A DNA stretch of 64,000 nucleotides from Tetramitus jugosus (Eukaryota > Heterolobosea > Eutetramitea > Acrasida > Vahlkampfiidae), in the NCBI GenBank assembly GCA_937625935.1, contig OW569347.1:372001-436000 (forward strand), given 5' to 3'. The translations under genes and the position numbers were made by a program. A model generated the notes under the pieces. The model did not search any database and was not told where the DNA came from. It was given only the letters and a program-made list of their open reading frames with translations. This document shows, in pieces, positions 47,927-58,773 of the stretch. Numbering within the stretch: position 1 is the first letter of the stretch; each line of letters starts with the position of its first letter.

Positions 47927-49852
47927 TCAATATTCGTCCATCGTTCCAACTTCCTCGACCTGTAAACCATCTTCGTTGGGCAGGTCATCCTTCTTCCCTT
48001 TGGCCACATTTGAATGTCTGACAAGCATCACCAACACACTGCTGGAGATTGTCAATATACTGGCGACAGCACATAGCACGTTGTAGCCAAAGTGTTGGAT
48101 AGGAACAGTCTTGCGCTCAGACATTGCGTTGCCGATCATCAATAACAAACCTCCAAGTGGACTAGACAACACGGTAGGCAAGTTCTGAGCTAGTTGAAAC
48201 ATAGCAATTGACTTGGCGACTTCCTTTGTACCAATGATGTCGTTGGCCAGCGACAAATCAGTTCCATAATAACTTCCGGAACCCAGACCGACAAATATGC
48301 TGAACAATAAGATTAAATTGTAGTTTGTGATGAAGCACATGGCAACACATCCGATTGATACGAGCAAACCACTAATCATAATCACAGGCTTTCGACCAAT
48401 CTTATCGGACAGAATTCCTCCAGTAATACTGCTGCACATGCCAGACAGCAAAATGATGACCATGAATGCTGCCAAGGCTTGCTCAGCTGATTTCAAAATG
48501 TCAGACCACACGATAAACTTGTAAACAGGGCCAACTTTATCCTTGAGAAAATAGAGACCGAAGGTTTGAATCATTGTTGTTCCCAGAGTGAACATGAATC
48601 GTGTCAGAAACGTCCATAAAAAGTCCAAGTTATGGAACGGAGATAGGAATGAACCACAGATGAGCAGTGCTTTTCGCAGAGGAGACACACCAGGATTCGT
48701 TCGATTTTTGTGATCCTTTGGCTTGCGAGCAATGTTGACGATATCGATCTCTCTCACATACAGCACCTGTATCACCATATTCACCAAAATCATGGCAGCA
48801 ATTGTCAGACAGATGGGCAATGGGCCAATGAGTGGATAGAGATAACCAAACAGCGCAACAGCAATACCGATTGATATGAGATTAACAAAGCCGTTGATGC
48901 CACTCACGAGACCCATCTGACTCGTCGGAAACAACTCTGGAATGAGAGCGAGATAGGCAGTGATGACAATGACGAGTGCCACATTTCCAATCACTGCTGC
49001 AACTGCATTCAACACAAAGAATGCAGTGTATCGACACGGTAGAAATCCTCTCACAATAAACGTAATGGCATAAAGGATACTCCCAATGATAATGAACGGT
49101 GTTCTTCGACCTGTGCCGATGCCTCTGAAACGACTGACCTTGGATTGGATGGGCCACCACCATCTCTGTTGTTGTTGAGCGAGAGGTGCACCACCTTCTC
49201 CTCTGTTTGCCTCTTCTTCATCATCCATCGATGGATGAGAATGATCCATGGACAGCCACTCATCTGATATGTAGCCTGATATGGGACCAGCCAACATTCC
49301 GCACAATGCAACCACGAGCCCTACAATTGCCAACATTTGTTCCTTCTTCTCCTCACCAGTGTACTCTATCACCTGAAGAGGCAAGTATATGGCCTGACTG
49401 AACGCTTGACCAGTGCATATACCGAATTGAAAGAGACTAAAGACAAAGATGAACCAGGGACTCTTGGGAGAGATGACAGTGGAGGCTGATGATGATGATG
49501 CTGATGATGATAGCGATGATTGTTGTTGTGATGACTCACTCGATCGAATCATCTTGTATTCCATCTGGTTTGTGACTAGAGTTGCTCCATCAGTAGTCAT
49601 CATCATGGGTGAATTGGGTGAATGAAGGGACTCTAGTGATGAAGATGACACAGATGACAATAATTCGTCCTTGGTGTTGTTGTAGCTGTGGTCTCCTTCT
49701 TCTTCGTCATCCATGCTTGTTGTTGTTGTTGTTGTCATGGTCATCAAGGGAATGGACAACGGATATCTGCGAACAGGAGTCAGTAGATCACTGACGTCAT
49801 CATCCTTATTAATTGGTGTGCTGTTGTCGATGTCGTACGAGGTGAGGGGCAT
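47927..49852 (-). CDS. Major facilitator superfamily transporter (SLC45/GPH-like)
   Basis: Membrane transporter of 641 residues with a long acidic/Ser-rich cytoplasmic N-terminus (first 130 residues) and about twelve hydrophobic spans. The N-half has FVFSLFQFGICTGQAF, GLVVALCGMLAGPISGYISD and the GTGRRTPFIIIGSILYAI loop, reminiscent of the RRPFI motif of sucrose/proton symporters and SLC45 proteins. The C-half has the general MFS loop motif GGILSDKIGRKPVIM and the segment FVGLGSGSYYGTDLSLANDI. A hydrophilic insert with QQQQRWWWP lies in the loop after span 2-3. The substrate cannot be told from sequence; a sugar is the family-based guess. Its start is the ATG at 49852. The 176-bp upstream gap contains CCCGCGCCCGCGG (49928-49940). 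Confidence 0.83.
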   Translation of the reverse strand: MPLTSYDIDNSTPINKDDDVSDLLTPVRRYPLSIPLMTMTTTTTTSMDDEEEGDHSYNNTKDELLSSVSSSSLESLHSPNSPMMMTTDGATLVTNQMEYKMIRSSESSQQQSSLSSSASSSSASTVISPKSPWFIFVFSLFQFGICTGQAFSQAIYLPLQVIEYTGEEKKEQMLAIVGLVVALCGMLAGPISGYISDEWLSMDHSHPSMDDEEEANRGEGGAPLAQQQQRWWWPIQSKVSRFRGIGTGRRTPFIIIGSILYAITFIVRGFLPCRYTAFFVLNAVAAVIGNVALVIVITAYLALIPELFPTSQMGLVSGINGFVNLISIGIAVALFGYLYPLIGPLPICLTIAAMILVNMVIQVLYVREIDIVNIARKPKDHKNRTNPGVSPLRKALLICGSFLSPFHNLDFLWTFLTRFMFTLGTTMIQTFGLYFLKDKVGPVYKFIVWSDILKSAEQALAAFMVIILLSGMCSSITGGILSDKIGRKPVIMISGLLVSIGCVAMCFITNYNLILLFSIFVGLGSGSYYGTDLSLANDIIGTKEVAKSIAMFQLAQNLPTVLSSPLGGLLLMIGNAMSERKTVPIQHFGYNVLCAVASILTISSSVLVMLVRHSNVAKGKKDDLPNEDGLQVEEVGTMDEY

Positions 49853-50028
49853 GAAATGGATCAGAGATGTTTCGTTGTTTTTTAATCTTTGTTGTGTGAG
49901 TTCTTCTTGAGGTGACGCTCAGAAGTACCCGCGCCCGCGGAGGAATGAAATGGGAGTTCCGAAGGAAAAGCACAAGAAGTTTTTTTGAAAGGGATTGACA
50001 TGGCAACCCAACGCTTTTATTCAAGTGT

Positions 50029-51636
50029 TTACTCTAGTTGACGCTCCTCGGTATCTCCCCTCTTATTTAAGCAAATGTACGCGTCAGTTCCAAGTCCTTC
50101 TAGTGACATGACCTGAACATCACCACCCCAGTATTGACAATAGACACGACTCAAAGGAAGACCATAACCCAGTCCAGCAAGTGGAGCCTCCTTCATATCT
50201 TCATCATTTGCATAATTGTAGTTGGCAGTCGTGTACAGGTAACTCCAAATCTTGGGCATGTCTGATCTCGCAATTCCCCCACCCTGATCCGATATCCGAA
50301 TGCAAATATCTTCATTTGTGTCACTGTCTGCAATAGTGACCTCGATGGGAGGAAGATTGCCGCTGTCTCCGTGCTTCTCACATACAGCTCTCATTGAATT
50401 CTTCAATAATTCAAACAATACATAGTACAGATGACTTGGTACATAGGGAAAAACACTGTTCAATCCAGGACCTGAAACAATCACATCAGGCACATCCAAG
50501 TGTGCTCTCATGCAAATCTCTTTGGCATCTTCAATTGCATCTTGGGCCACAAACCTTGGTGAAGTTTCCTTACAAATCAATCCCACATACTTGCTGTCGG
50601 CATACTCTGGGTTCATGTATGTCTTCAACAGCTCTAAATGCTGACCAATTAACATTCTCATACCAATTCTGTTGATGTAGAAATTATCGAGCGCTTGGTG
50701 CAAATCGACATAATTCGTCATATCAACCAGATTCAAGGACTTGAAGACTGAGTAGGCATATTCCATCTTCAATTCGTGAACACCTCGGGCCACGCTGATT
50801 GTTGTTGGAGCATGTCTGTCATACACCTCCTGAAGCATCTGAGAGTACTCTATTTGCTCTTTCATATTCACTGGGGGCATTGCTTCAACAACCTGCCTCA
50901 AACTCGTTGTATACCAATGTCTGACTACATTGACACTGGGCATCAAGTTCAATCCCTTTGGAAATTCATTCAAGTACTTGACCTGTTTCGCTAATCGAAC
51001 TTTCAACTCCTGATGCAACCATCTACAGCTCTCAATCAATACCTGCTCTGTAATTGAGTCTCCAAATCGTATCAATGATTTCATACTGACTGTTTGATGT
51101 GATTGAGAGGCCAATTCTTGAAACATTAAATTCAATCTTCTCTCCTGTTCCACTTCAGCCTCTGTCAATTGAACATTGTTGTTTGGCTGTGGAAATGAAT
51201 CACTTGCAGCCGTATAGGGAGTGTGATGTGTCAGGGAGGATGTAGGACCAGAGGCTCCACTGAGACTCGTACCTCGAAACATGCCAGGAGCACTCTTGCT
51301 TGCCCTGTTCGATGTTTTCACCTGTTCCAAATGCATGGCACTCCGGGATGCATTGTGATCAATAACGCCAGCACTACGATTCGTAGCCATACTCTCATTT
51401 GCACTAGTAGCAGGTGCTGCATGACTTGCTGGACCACTTGCCGGTGGAAGCCGGTGTTGATGACTCTCAGACAAGATCAAATTATCCAGTTGAGACTGTG
51501 GGAAAGCAGTAGAATATTTCTTTTGGTGGCGATGACAATGTGGATGGTTGATGATCATTCTCTGAATCATATCACGTGTCAGATTGTGACTTGTAGTCAA
51601 CTTGTGCAAGTTCATAGTAGTACCTAATCTTTTCAT
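50029..51636 (-). CDS. PDK: Mitochondrial pyruvate dehydrogenase kinase (PDK/BCKDK family)
   Basis: Mitochondrial protein kinase of the histidine-kinase fold that phosphorylates and inactivates a 2-oxoacid dehydrogenase E1, 535 residues from the ATG at 51636. The first 50 residues are basic and His/Arg-rich, fitting a mitochondrial presequence. The helical domain includes FYINRIGMRMLIGQHLELL, typical of PDKs. The ATP-binding boxes are complete: N-box HLYYVLFELLKNSMRAV, G1 box RISDQGGGI, then WSYLYTTA, the G2 box GLGYGLPLSRVYCQYWGG and the end GLGTDAYICL. Pyruvate rather than branched-chain specificity is suggested by the overall wording of these blocks, not proven. About 110 residues of Ala/Ser/Pro-rich sequence are inserted between presequence and helical domain. 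The gene is divergent from the CPLANE1-like gene. Confidence 0.88.
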   Translation of the reverse strand: MKRLGTTMNLHKLTTSHNLTRDMIQRMIINHPHCHRHQKKYSTAFPQSQLDNLILSESHQHRLPPASGPASHAAPATSANESMATNRSAGVIDHNASRSAMHLEQVKTSNRASKSAPGMFRGTSLSGASGPTSSLTHHTPYTAASDSFPQPNNNVQLTEAEVEQERRLNLMFQELASQSHQTVSMKSLIRFGDSITEQVLIESCRWLHQELKVRLAKQVKYLNEFPKGLNLMPSVNVVRHWYTTSLRQVVEAMPPVNMKEQIEYSQMLQEVYDRHAPTTISVARGVHELKMEYAYSVFKSLNLVDMTNYVDLHQALDNFYINRIGMRMLIGQHLELLKTYMNPEYADSKYVGLICKETSPRFVAQDAIEDAKEICMRAHLDVPDVIVSGPGLNSVFPYVPSHLYYVLFELLKNSMRAVCEKHGDSGNLPPIEVTIADSDTNEDICIRISDQGGGIARSDMPKIWSYLYTTANYNYANDEDMKEAPLAGLGYGLPLSRVYCQYWGGDVQVMSLEGLGTDAYICLNKRGDTEERQLE

Positions 51637-52006
51637 TCTTTTTAGCTTCAATTCTCAACTATATTGTACAGTAGGTGGTGTTGTTGTTGATATTTTTTAA
51701 AGCACGCACAAACGGGTGCACAGCTGCGAGACCAAAGGATAGAATCGCATGCACAATCACTTCGCATCTAAAATTAGTTGTTATCGAAGTTTTGCTGGCG
51801 CGCTATTAGGATTTGGTTTTTTTCCTTCCCGAAAAACTGTTCATCTCCCGCCATTGCCTCAAATGTCAAACAATCTAGATTCTCCGTTCCAAAACACATT
51901 GACACTTTGCACTGCCCATCAAGTTCACTTTGTTGCATACATACATTCGAAAAACAATTTCAACTGCCCTATTATTTATTTATCTATTTATTTTTTGTGA
52001 GACAGT
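51637..52006. promoter_or_regulatory. Divergent promoter region between PDK and CPLANE1-like genes
   Basis: 370 bp with outward-facing ATGs. TTTTGCTGGCGCGCTA lies near its middle (GGCGC at 51797-51801), and CATCTCCCGCCATTGCC is at about 51842-51858. Open frames in it lack coding character. No TATA box was identified. Confidence 0.55.
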
Positions 52007-52539
52007 ATGCGATGTTCCATTGAATTGCTGAGGAAGGATGCCTTGAAAAAGAAGCACCTGATTACGACGACGAGCAGTGGCAACGTGAATGGAAATCAAC
52101 AATTGCCCTCCTATCACTGGGCTCACTCCACGTTCAATCATCATCCTGATTCATCATCAAGCAACAACAACCACACTGAACAACAACACCACGCAAATCA
52201 CAATGGCAACAATAGGGCCACCTCGAATGATGATTCTGGACGGCCACTCATGAACAATCATCATCACATGCACATGTCAAGCAGCATGATTTTGTTTCAT
52301 CCGGAAACTGTGCTGAGAGAGTTCAATTGTCATTCCATGTTGGCCAATTGTCATGCTTTGTTACAAACGACGACAATCAATGAACCATGCGTATCCTCTG
52401 TTTCATCATCATCCATACCATCATCACCCACAGTCGCACTCCCCAGTACACCCATGTTATCATCATCATCGTCATCATCACTGCTGTTATCACCTACTCA
52501 TTCTACTACTTCTTCGAATACCACTACTGCCAATATGAA

Positions 52540-52580
<41 letters not shown>

Positions 52581-55500
52581 CACAGATGATGGCCATCTCT
52601 CCTCAAAAGATTCCTCTTCTTCAAAAATACTATTCAAAGATGATTTGTATGAACGCGTCTCAAAATGGTCGATTCATTGTCATTGGCCTCAAGAACAATA
52701 ATCTTCTCGTGTGGGAACCCTGTTTGGCCAATGGGTCATTGTTCATGTTGAAGTCACCGGATCATTTACAGTTGAATCACGTGGTGAACAACAACAACAA
52801 CAACAATGCCAGTCACAAGAATAAGAGTCATCAGAGTAGCAATCGATATGCAAATCGAACCAATACTACGACCAGTGCAACCAACAACAACAACAACAAC
52901 AACAATAACAACAAACTGATGACGAATGCTGGTGATGTGCGAGTGAACACTCCACTACCTCTACACTCGAACAGTAGTAATAGTAGCAATAGTGGAGGTG
53001 GAAGTGTTATGGCGAGTCACAATACGAGTATCAACATGAGCGGTGGCAGTCCACCTAACAGTTCATTTTTGAGCTTGAATCCACAGTCGTCATCTCCTCC
53101 CTTGTCCTCCTCTCCATTGTCATCATCGACAATGAGCAGTACTTATATGCAGCAGCTGCAGTCAAACAAGAGACACTCGTCCACATTTGTCATTCCACCC
53201 CTGTCTCTCCACAACATTCAACAACAGCAACAGCAGCAGCAATTACAAACACCACCAATGGCACCCTACTCTCCCATCGCCTACTCTCATTTTGCTGCTG
53301 CGACAACGACGGCGACTAGTAGCAGTAGTTCGAGATATGGTAAGCACCAGGGCTCTGCAGCAACCACGACAACGAGCTCTTCTGGTGTTGGATCTTCAAT
53401 GAGAAAGCGAATATTGAGTGGTTTGGGTATATCCAACTCTAACAAAAATCAACGAAAGCGATTACTGAAGCATGTGTCTATATCTGATGATGGGCGCAAC
53501 GTTGTCATCATCACTGTTGATGGTCAAGTGTGGATGTGGGATCGATATATTCATGACCCGTACGAGTATCTAAACAATAGTACAAATACGACCCAAACTC
53601 AATTTGATGCCAGTGGAATGTTTTCGGCTGAATCATCGAACGAAGAGCACGCAACAGATGCTCGACAATCCTCCAACTATTCTACCCAAAAATCAAATAA
53701 TTTATTATCAGGAACGAATCAAAAGGTCTCCAGTACCGAGTTGATTGGAGAGTGGACAATCTTGCCTTCTCATTCAATTCCCGAGCGAAAGACAGATTTG
53801 GAGGAGCAATCCTTTACCGTTCATTTTTCGAATAATCCTATTCATGGACGTGTTTGTAATATATCTTCAGCTGCTGTCGTTTCTCTGAATGTGAATAATG
53901 AAGCATTCAACGATATCCATCAATCTGATGGATCTACGGGTATGCCAATGACTCACCGAGCATCAGATGTAGGAATGACCCATCGAGCATCAGATGTCGG
54001 AATGACCTATCGAGGAGATTTTGATCGTGAGTCAGTCGATTGGCCGATTACTCTCACACCGAGGGCAACAACTCCCAGAGCGACTCCGAGAGCATCAACA
54101 CATCAAACGAACAATCCTCCATCATCGTCAAGAAGAAATAGCAGTTCAAACATGGTGACAATTCAAACACCTAGATCGAGATCGTATTCATATGCGTCAA
54201 CTGGTGTCCCTTCGAATCCATCAATGAACGTGCCTTCACAGTCGAAAACACCTCGTACTAATGGTTTAATGATTAACATTCCAAAGTTATCCCTTCCTGA
54301 CGCTTCCAACAGCGCAACTCCTCGTAAACGATCTATATCTACCCCTCTCGCTTTGCCAAATCTACCAGAGAGACGGAGTGACACCAAGACTGTTTTCGAT
54401 CATCATGGAACTGATTCATTTACTGCTAAATTTAAGAAATATATTCCAGATTATGCTGTTGCAAGAGGAGAGGTTAGAAGGTGTCTTGTAGTGACAAATA
54501 GCAGAGTGTTTCTATCCAAGAGAAGGTGGAAAATGTGTTCCAATATTCAACCAACCTCACCCATTATTCACCCCGATTTTCCAGTACAAGATTATTCACC
54601 ATTCATTATTGATGTGCACAAGGCATTTACCATCGTATCAGGTGAGGTTGGGTACTATGATGGATCAAAGATCAAAATCGCAAAACATGTAAGTTACTCA
54701 TTCTCACAACATAGCGTTGCTTTTGAATATATCTAACCTGTTTTATTGTTTTCTTTTAGAGAGGGCTGAATCAATGTATTTTGAAGTGGGATTCCGAGGG
54801 TACAATGATGGCAATCCTCGCAAATAATGTATATCAGAGCTATGACACTTCACTATATTTCTATGCTCCTTCACAGAATATGAGTCATGGAGTACATTAT
54901 GGACAGAAATCATTTATCGAATTGTTAGACAATCGATCATCACGTAGCACAACAGATATCATGTCATATTGTGTACAGGACATCAGTTGGTCTTGTAATA
55001 GTCAGTTTGTTCATTTAATTGACTCAAAGGGAAACCTATCATTGATTAGCAGGCTCGGAGAGTTTGTATGGCTTCAAGAGGGCAAGTCAAAACCAAGGTA
55101 TTTCATAAGAAAGGCAAAGGAAACAAATCTCTCTACCGTATGTCGATTTACATTATTATTTTCAATTGTTTCATGCGATCTTAACTTTTTATTGTTGCAG
55201 AGTTATCGATTGAGTAGCCATCCGGATCTGCCGATTGTGTCAGTTTGTGATGGTTCATCTATCTCTTTTTTCCGGTTGCCACAGGCTGATATGGTCAGCG
55301 TAGTCAAATCGTTTGCTCAAGCAAGCTATTCAAATGAATTGGGACCATATGATATGACAATTCAAGCTCCTCAAACTATGATGCATATTTGGAGGATGGT
55401 CATTTCCCATCCTCTTTTACCTTATGTTCATCACACAAGTGCCAACTTTCTCAATGTCATTATTGACAAGGTGTGTGAAAGTATATGTACTAGAGATGGC

Positions 55501-58500
55501 TCTTTGAGCATGATTCACAGCTTCTTGCGATTTTTGGAGGGTTCACTTCTTTGGTCTCTGCGATGCCAGCACAATGTTTCATTTGTGATTCCATACTTAA
55601 TCAGGGCCGGAGCAAGCGTTTTTGAAGAACTCACCAATAGGAAGGCCTACTTCGACTTTATCATTCAAATGCTGAAGTTGATTGAAACATATTGCCAAAC
55701 TGCCGTCAATCAATCGAAGAGAAATTTGTATCTAAGTTTTGATGCTCCTCCACAGCTAAACACTCAAGTCATCTTGAGGGATTGTTGGATTCAACTAGGA
55801 ACCGTATTTATTGAAATCCTCAATTCTCGCGTCAAGTCTTCTCAAAACTCCCAACCCCATCCGATCAAGAGACCAGATTATGCCGAGTACTTATCAGATG
55901 AGGAGGCTGATTTCAGTCACCATAGTGCCATTTTAACTGACTTGAGCACAAGAGATAGCAAGCTACCAATAACTTCGTATTTGGATTTGATATTGGAAAG
56001 AATCAAAAAAGATTACGCAGTCTCATCGATTATCACCTCAGAAACTTTATCAAAGAAGAGCAATAAGTTTTTTAACACTCTCAGTACCAAGCAAAAGAGT
56101 AGGGTCGTTTATGGAAACCTTTACTATATGTTAGAGAGCTATGAAAAGAGTCTCCTACAATATGAAGAGCTGAACACTGCGAACGATTCAGCCACTGATA
56201 TACTTTTCTGTACACATATTCTACAGTACAAAGTATCATCTGCTCTTAATGTTGTTCAGAGACAATTCGAAGTAGGTTATGACATTTTACGCTCCAAAAT
56301 TGAAGACATCCCTTTGAAAGTAGGATCAATATTGAAGAGTGGTGCTAATAGACCAGTTTTGTATGCGATGGCAACAATTCTTATCTTGCATTACCAACAA
56401 CAGAAGGTGAATATATTACCTCCAATTTTTGCCCAAAGCAATCAAGCGTTTACGATTCACGAGAAGAACAAAGTTCTGCAACTGGTGTCTCCTCGAGTGA
56501 TCAATGTTGAGCAAAATATGGAGGAACTTGACTGCTACTATAGACCTCTATCTCAATCAAAATTAACAACGAGTATTCGAGGTGTATTGAATGACATGAC
56601 TGGAAAGGCAGTGGTTGTACGTCTGCTTCTTGCTTTAGGACATGTAGATGAAGCGATTAAGTTTTGTCTCCAGTTTCCTTCTCAGAGATATTTACTCTCG
56701 ACGATCTACTCCTCGGTGGCGGGAGTTGCTTTTGACAATCAACTGTCTTCTAGTTGCTCGTCAATATCAACAATGCTTCCACAATACAGTGTTCAGATGG
56801 TTGAGGATGCTTATTCTTCGGTTATTCGAAAAGCTTTGCGAGACAAGTCGAGTGAAGTACATAGAATTCTTAATACTGCTCAACAATTTCTAGCTGACTC
56901 CTCAAATCTTCGCATTGAAGTTGTTAGAGAGTATTTAGAGAGAGCTCAAGATAGTTATCGATGTAGTGCTCCAACTCTTTTTAAGAAGAGTAGTGTGAGG
57001 TACTCTTCTCCCTATATGGAACGATTGCATTCATTCATTCTCTCAAAACCAAAGAGCAAGGCAGAGAATAGAAGAGTTCAACTGTACGAAGCTGATAAGT
57101 TTGCGAGCATTTTGACAGTTTATTCTATGGGATTCTCTAGTCTAGAAAGCAAACTAACCGAAGGCGATAATTCACTTTTAGATCAATCATTTGCTCCCTT
57201 GTATGACTCTATGCAAGTGTTTTGCACTGCCCCTGGTTTGAGTATAAAGGAGTTGTTCTCGGAGTACAAAAGATCAATCAACACGAACCATTCAACCTCT
57301 CCTCGATTGATGGCATATTTGTATGAGTTTAGACACTTCTGTAGGTACATGTGGTATGCATATCTAAAGGACAGTATCGAATCAGGCATCAATATTATCA
57401 ATCCATTCAAATCAGTGTATAGACCTCAAACTGTGACTGATGAATCACATAGCGACTCCCCTAAGGAGAGTGTGTTAATGAATCTTGCTGAACTCTGTGG
57501 ATTCTTACTAGATTTCACTGAGATACACTCAAAAGTCTTTCTGCAAGGCTCTTTGATTACAGTTCTGACGCTTCTTTCATCTTCAGCAACGATCCACTCT
57601 TTTGTATCCCGATACATATCTGATGAAGGAGACGTAGCTCTCACATTAAAGAAGAGATATCTGCAACTCGAAAAGCGAATGGCGAGAGATTTTCCTGATC
57701 ACCTCCAACAAGAAACAATTAGAATGGAGCCACTATTGGATATGAGTCATTTTATGCTGCCCTCTGATTTTATGCATCCAAATGGTGAAATTTATGGCAG
57801 TGCCGACATGACTTGGAAATGTGAAAGCTACAGCGATTATTGGCAGTTTCTGGATCCAGTCATCAATTTACTTGCCTCTGAAGAAGTAGTTAGGCATTTC
57901 CGAAAGCATCAGTCTAACACAACAGCTGACTTTTCTCAATCACCTGCAAGTGAGAAGAGCAAAGAGCTGGATACTTATAGACTCCTGCGCAGTAGGTCTC
58001 AAATTATTTCAGCGTCTTCTCCTCTGTCAGACAGTCTCAAAAATTCTTCAGTAGGAGCATTCACGAACGACTTGTTCACACAGAAACAAGCTTTGATCCT
58101 TGGAACCAGGAAATTCACCAATACTTCACCTGCCATCAGCTCAGTCGATTTAAATGAAGAAAGAGAAAAGCAATCTACTTTTAATGCGAATGAGAATTTT
58201 ATTGTGGACGTCCTTTCCAGTCCTGAATCTCGTAGTCCACCAGCAAAGAGTATGTCACCACCAAATGCTTTGAACGATCGTGTCCACATTCCGAAACTCG
58301 ATATTCGCAACATATCGGATGATGGCAATATGTTTGCTGAAACCATTAGTAGTCACGTTTCTCCGAGCTCTGGTTCGAGCAATCTGAGTAGTAATTCATC
58401 CATCCTTGCACAAAAATTCAATCCCAGGACTCCCTCTAGATCTACTCGAGCAAATTCAGTGCTGCAAGCAATGAGAAGTATTCAAAGAACAAGTGAACAA

Positions 58501-58704
58501 GATGGCCAAGATCAACTTGACTCTGTACGCAGAAGAAGAGAAAGCTCAGTTGGTACACCATTAAGACATGGAGTGCCAAAATTGAATATGACAATGCTTC
58601 CACGGAACTCCCCTACTCTAGGTTCAAACAGTAACAGCTCGAGAGATGGTAAGAGCTCAGGTTCTTCCGATCGGAGTGCTCGCACTTTTGTTCTTGACCT
58701 GTAG
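52007..58704 (+). CDS. CPLANE1: CPLANE1-like (C5orf42/JBTS17) ciliary protein with WD40-like N-terminus
   Basis: Three exons, 52007-54688, 54760-55137 and 55201-58704, give about 2187 residues. Collinear short matches to human CPLANE1, a Joubert-syndrome protein acting in basal-body recruitment of intraflagellar transport, support the call: FIVIGLKNNNLLVWEP, then LKHVSISDDGRNVVIITVDG with QVWMWDRY (human YVSGNGKRIVLITPSG with FLWEY), VQDISWSCNSQFVHLID (human VGDISWTHDSLFLACM), and SYRLSSHPDLPIVSVCDG (human RFSIKAHSRLPYLIISDG). The N-terminal half is inflated by Asn, Ser, Thr and Gln runs. From nt 55370 the sequence is ordered and helical. The C-terminal 230 residues are Ser-rich and disordered. 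RIC1 was considered because of the WD-like start but its domain is not visible. Human CPLANE1 is about 3200 residues, so this is a shorter relative. Confidence 0.6.
53948..54012 (+). repeat. 27-nt tandem repeat in the CPLANE1-like gene
   Basis: Two full copies, 53948-53974 and 53975-54001, encode MTHRASDVG twice. A partial third copy (MTYRG) begins at 54002. Copies differ at a few bases, mostly silent. Confidence 0.85.
54689..54759 (+). other. Intron 1 of the CPLANE1-like gene (71 nt)
   Basis: GTAAGT donor after GCAAAACAT and T-rich tract ending TTCTTTTAG. Phase 0. The upstream frame stops inside the intron; the downstream frame opens right after the acceptor with RGLNQCILKW. Confidence 0.9.
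55138..55200 (+). other. Intron 2 of the CPLANE1-like gene, 63 nt, stop-free and in frame
   Basis: GTATGT donor after CTCTCTACC and a T-rich tract ending TTGTTGCAG. Length is 21 codons with no stop, so the frame reads through as a Cys/Phe/Leu-rich stretch unlike its flanks. Removing it joins ETNLST to SYRLSSHPDLP, matching the family pattern. Confidence 0.8.
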
Positions 58705-58736
58705 AATGGAGAGCACGTGAGAGAACTTCAGCTATT

Positions 58737-58749
58737 TTCTGGCGCGAAC
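58737..58749 (+). promoter_or_regulatory. E2F-like site in the 69-bp gap before the unknown gene
   Basis: TTCTGGCGCGAAC; on the other strand it reads GTTCGCGCCAGAA, containing TTCGCGCC. It lies about 25 bp before the ATG at 58774. Confidence 0.35.
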
Positions 58750-58773
58750 GACTCAACAAAACGATCGAAAGTC

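Noticed and set aside
52007-58704. Identification as RIC1 (Rab6 GEF subunit)
   Set aside because: WD-like N-terminus is compatible, but the conserved RIC1 helical domain is not visible, whereas four collinear segments match CPLANE1.
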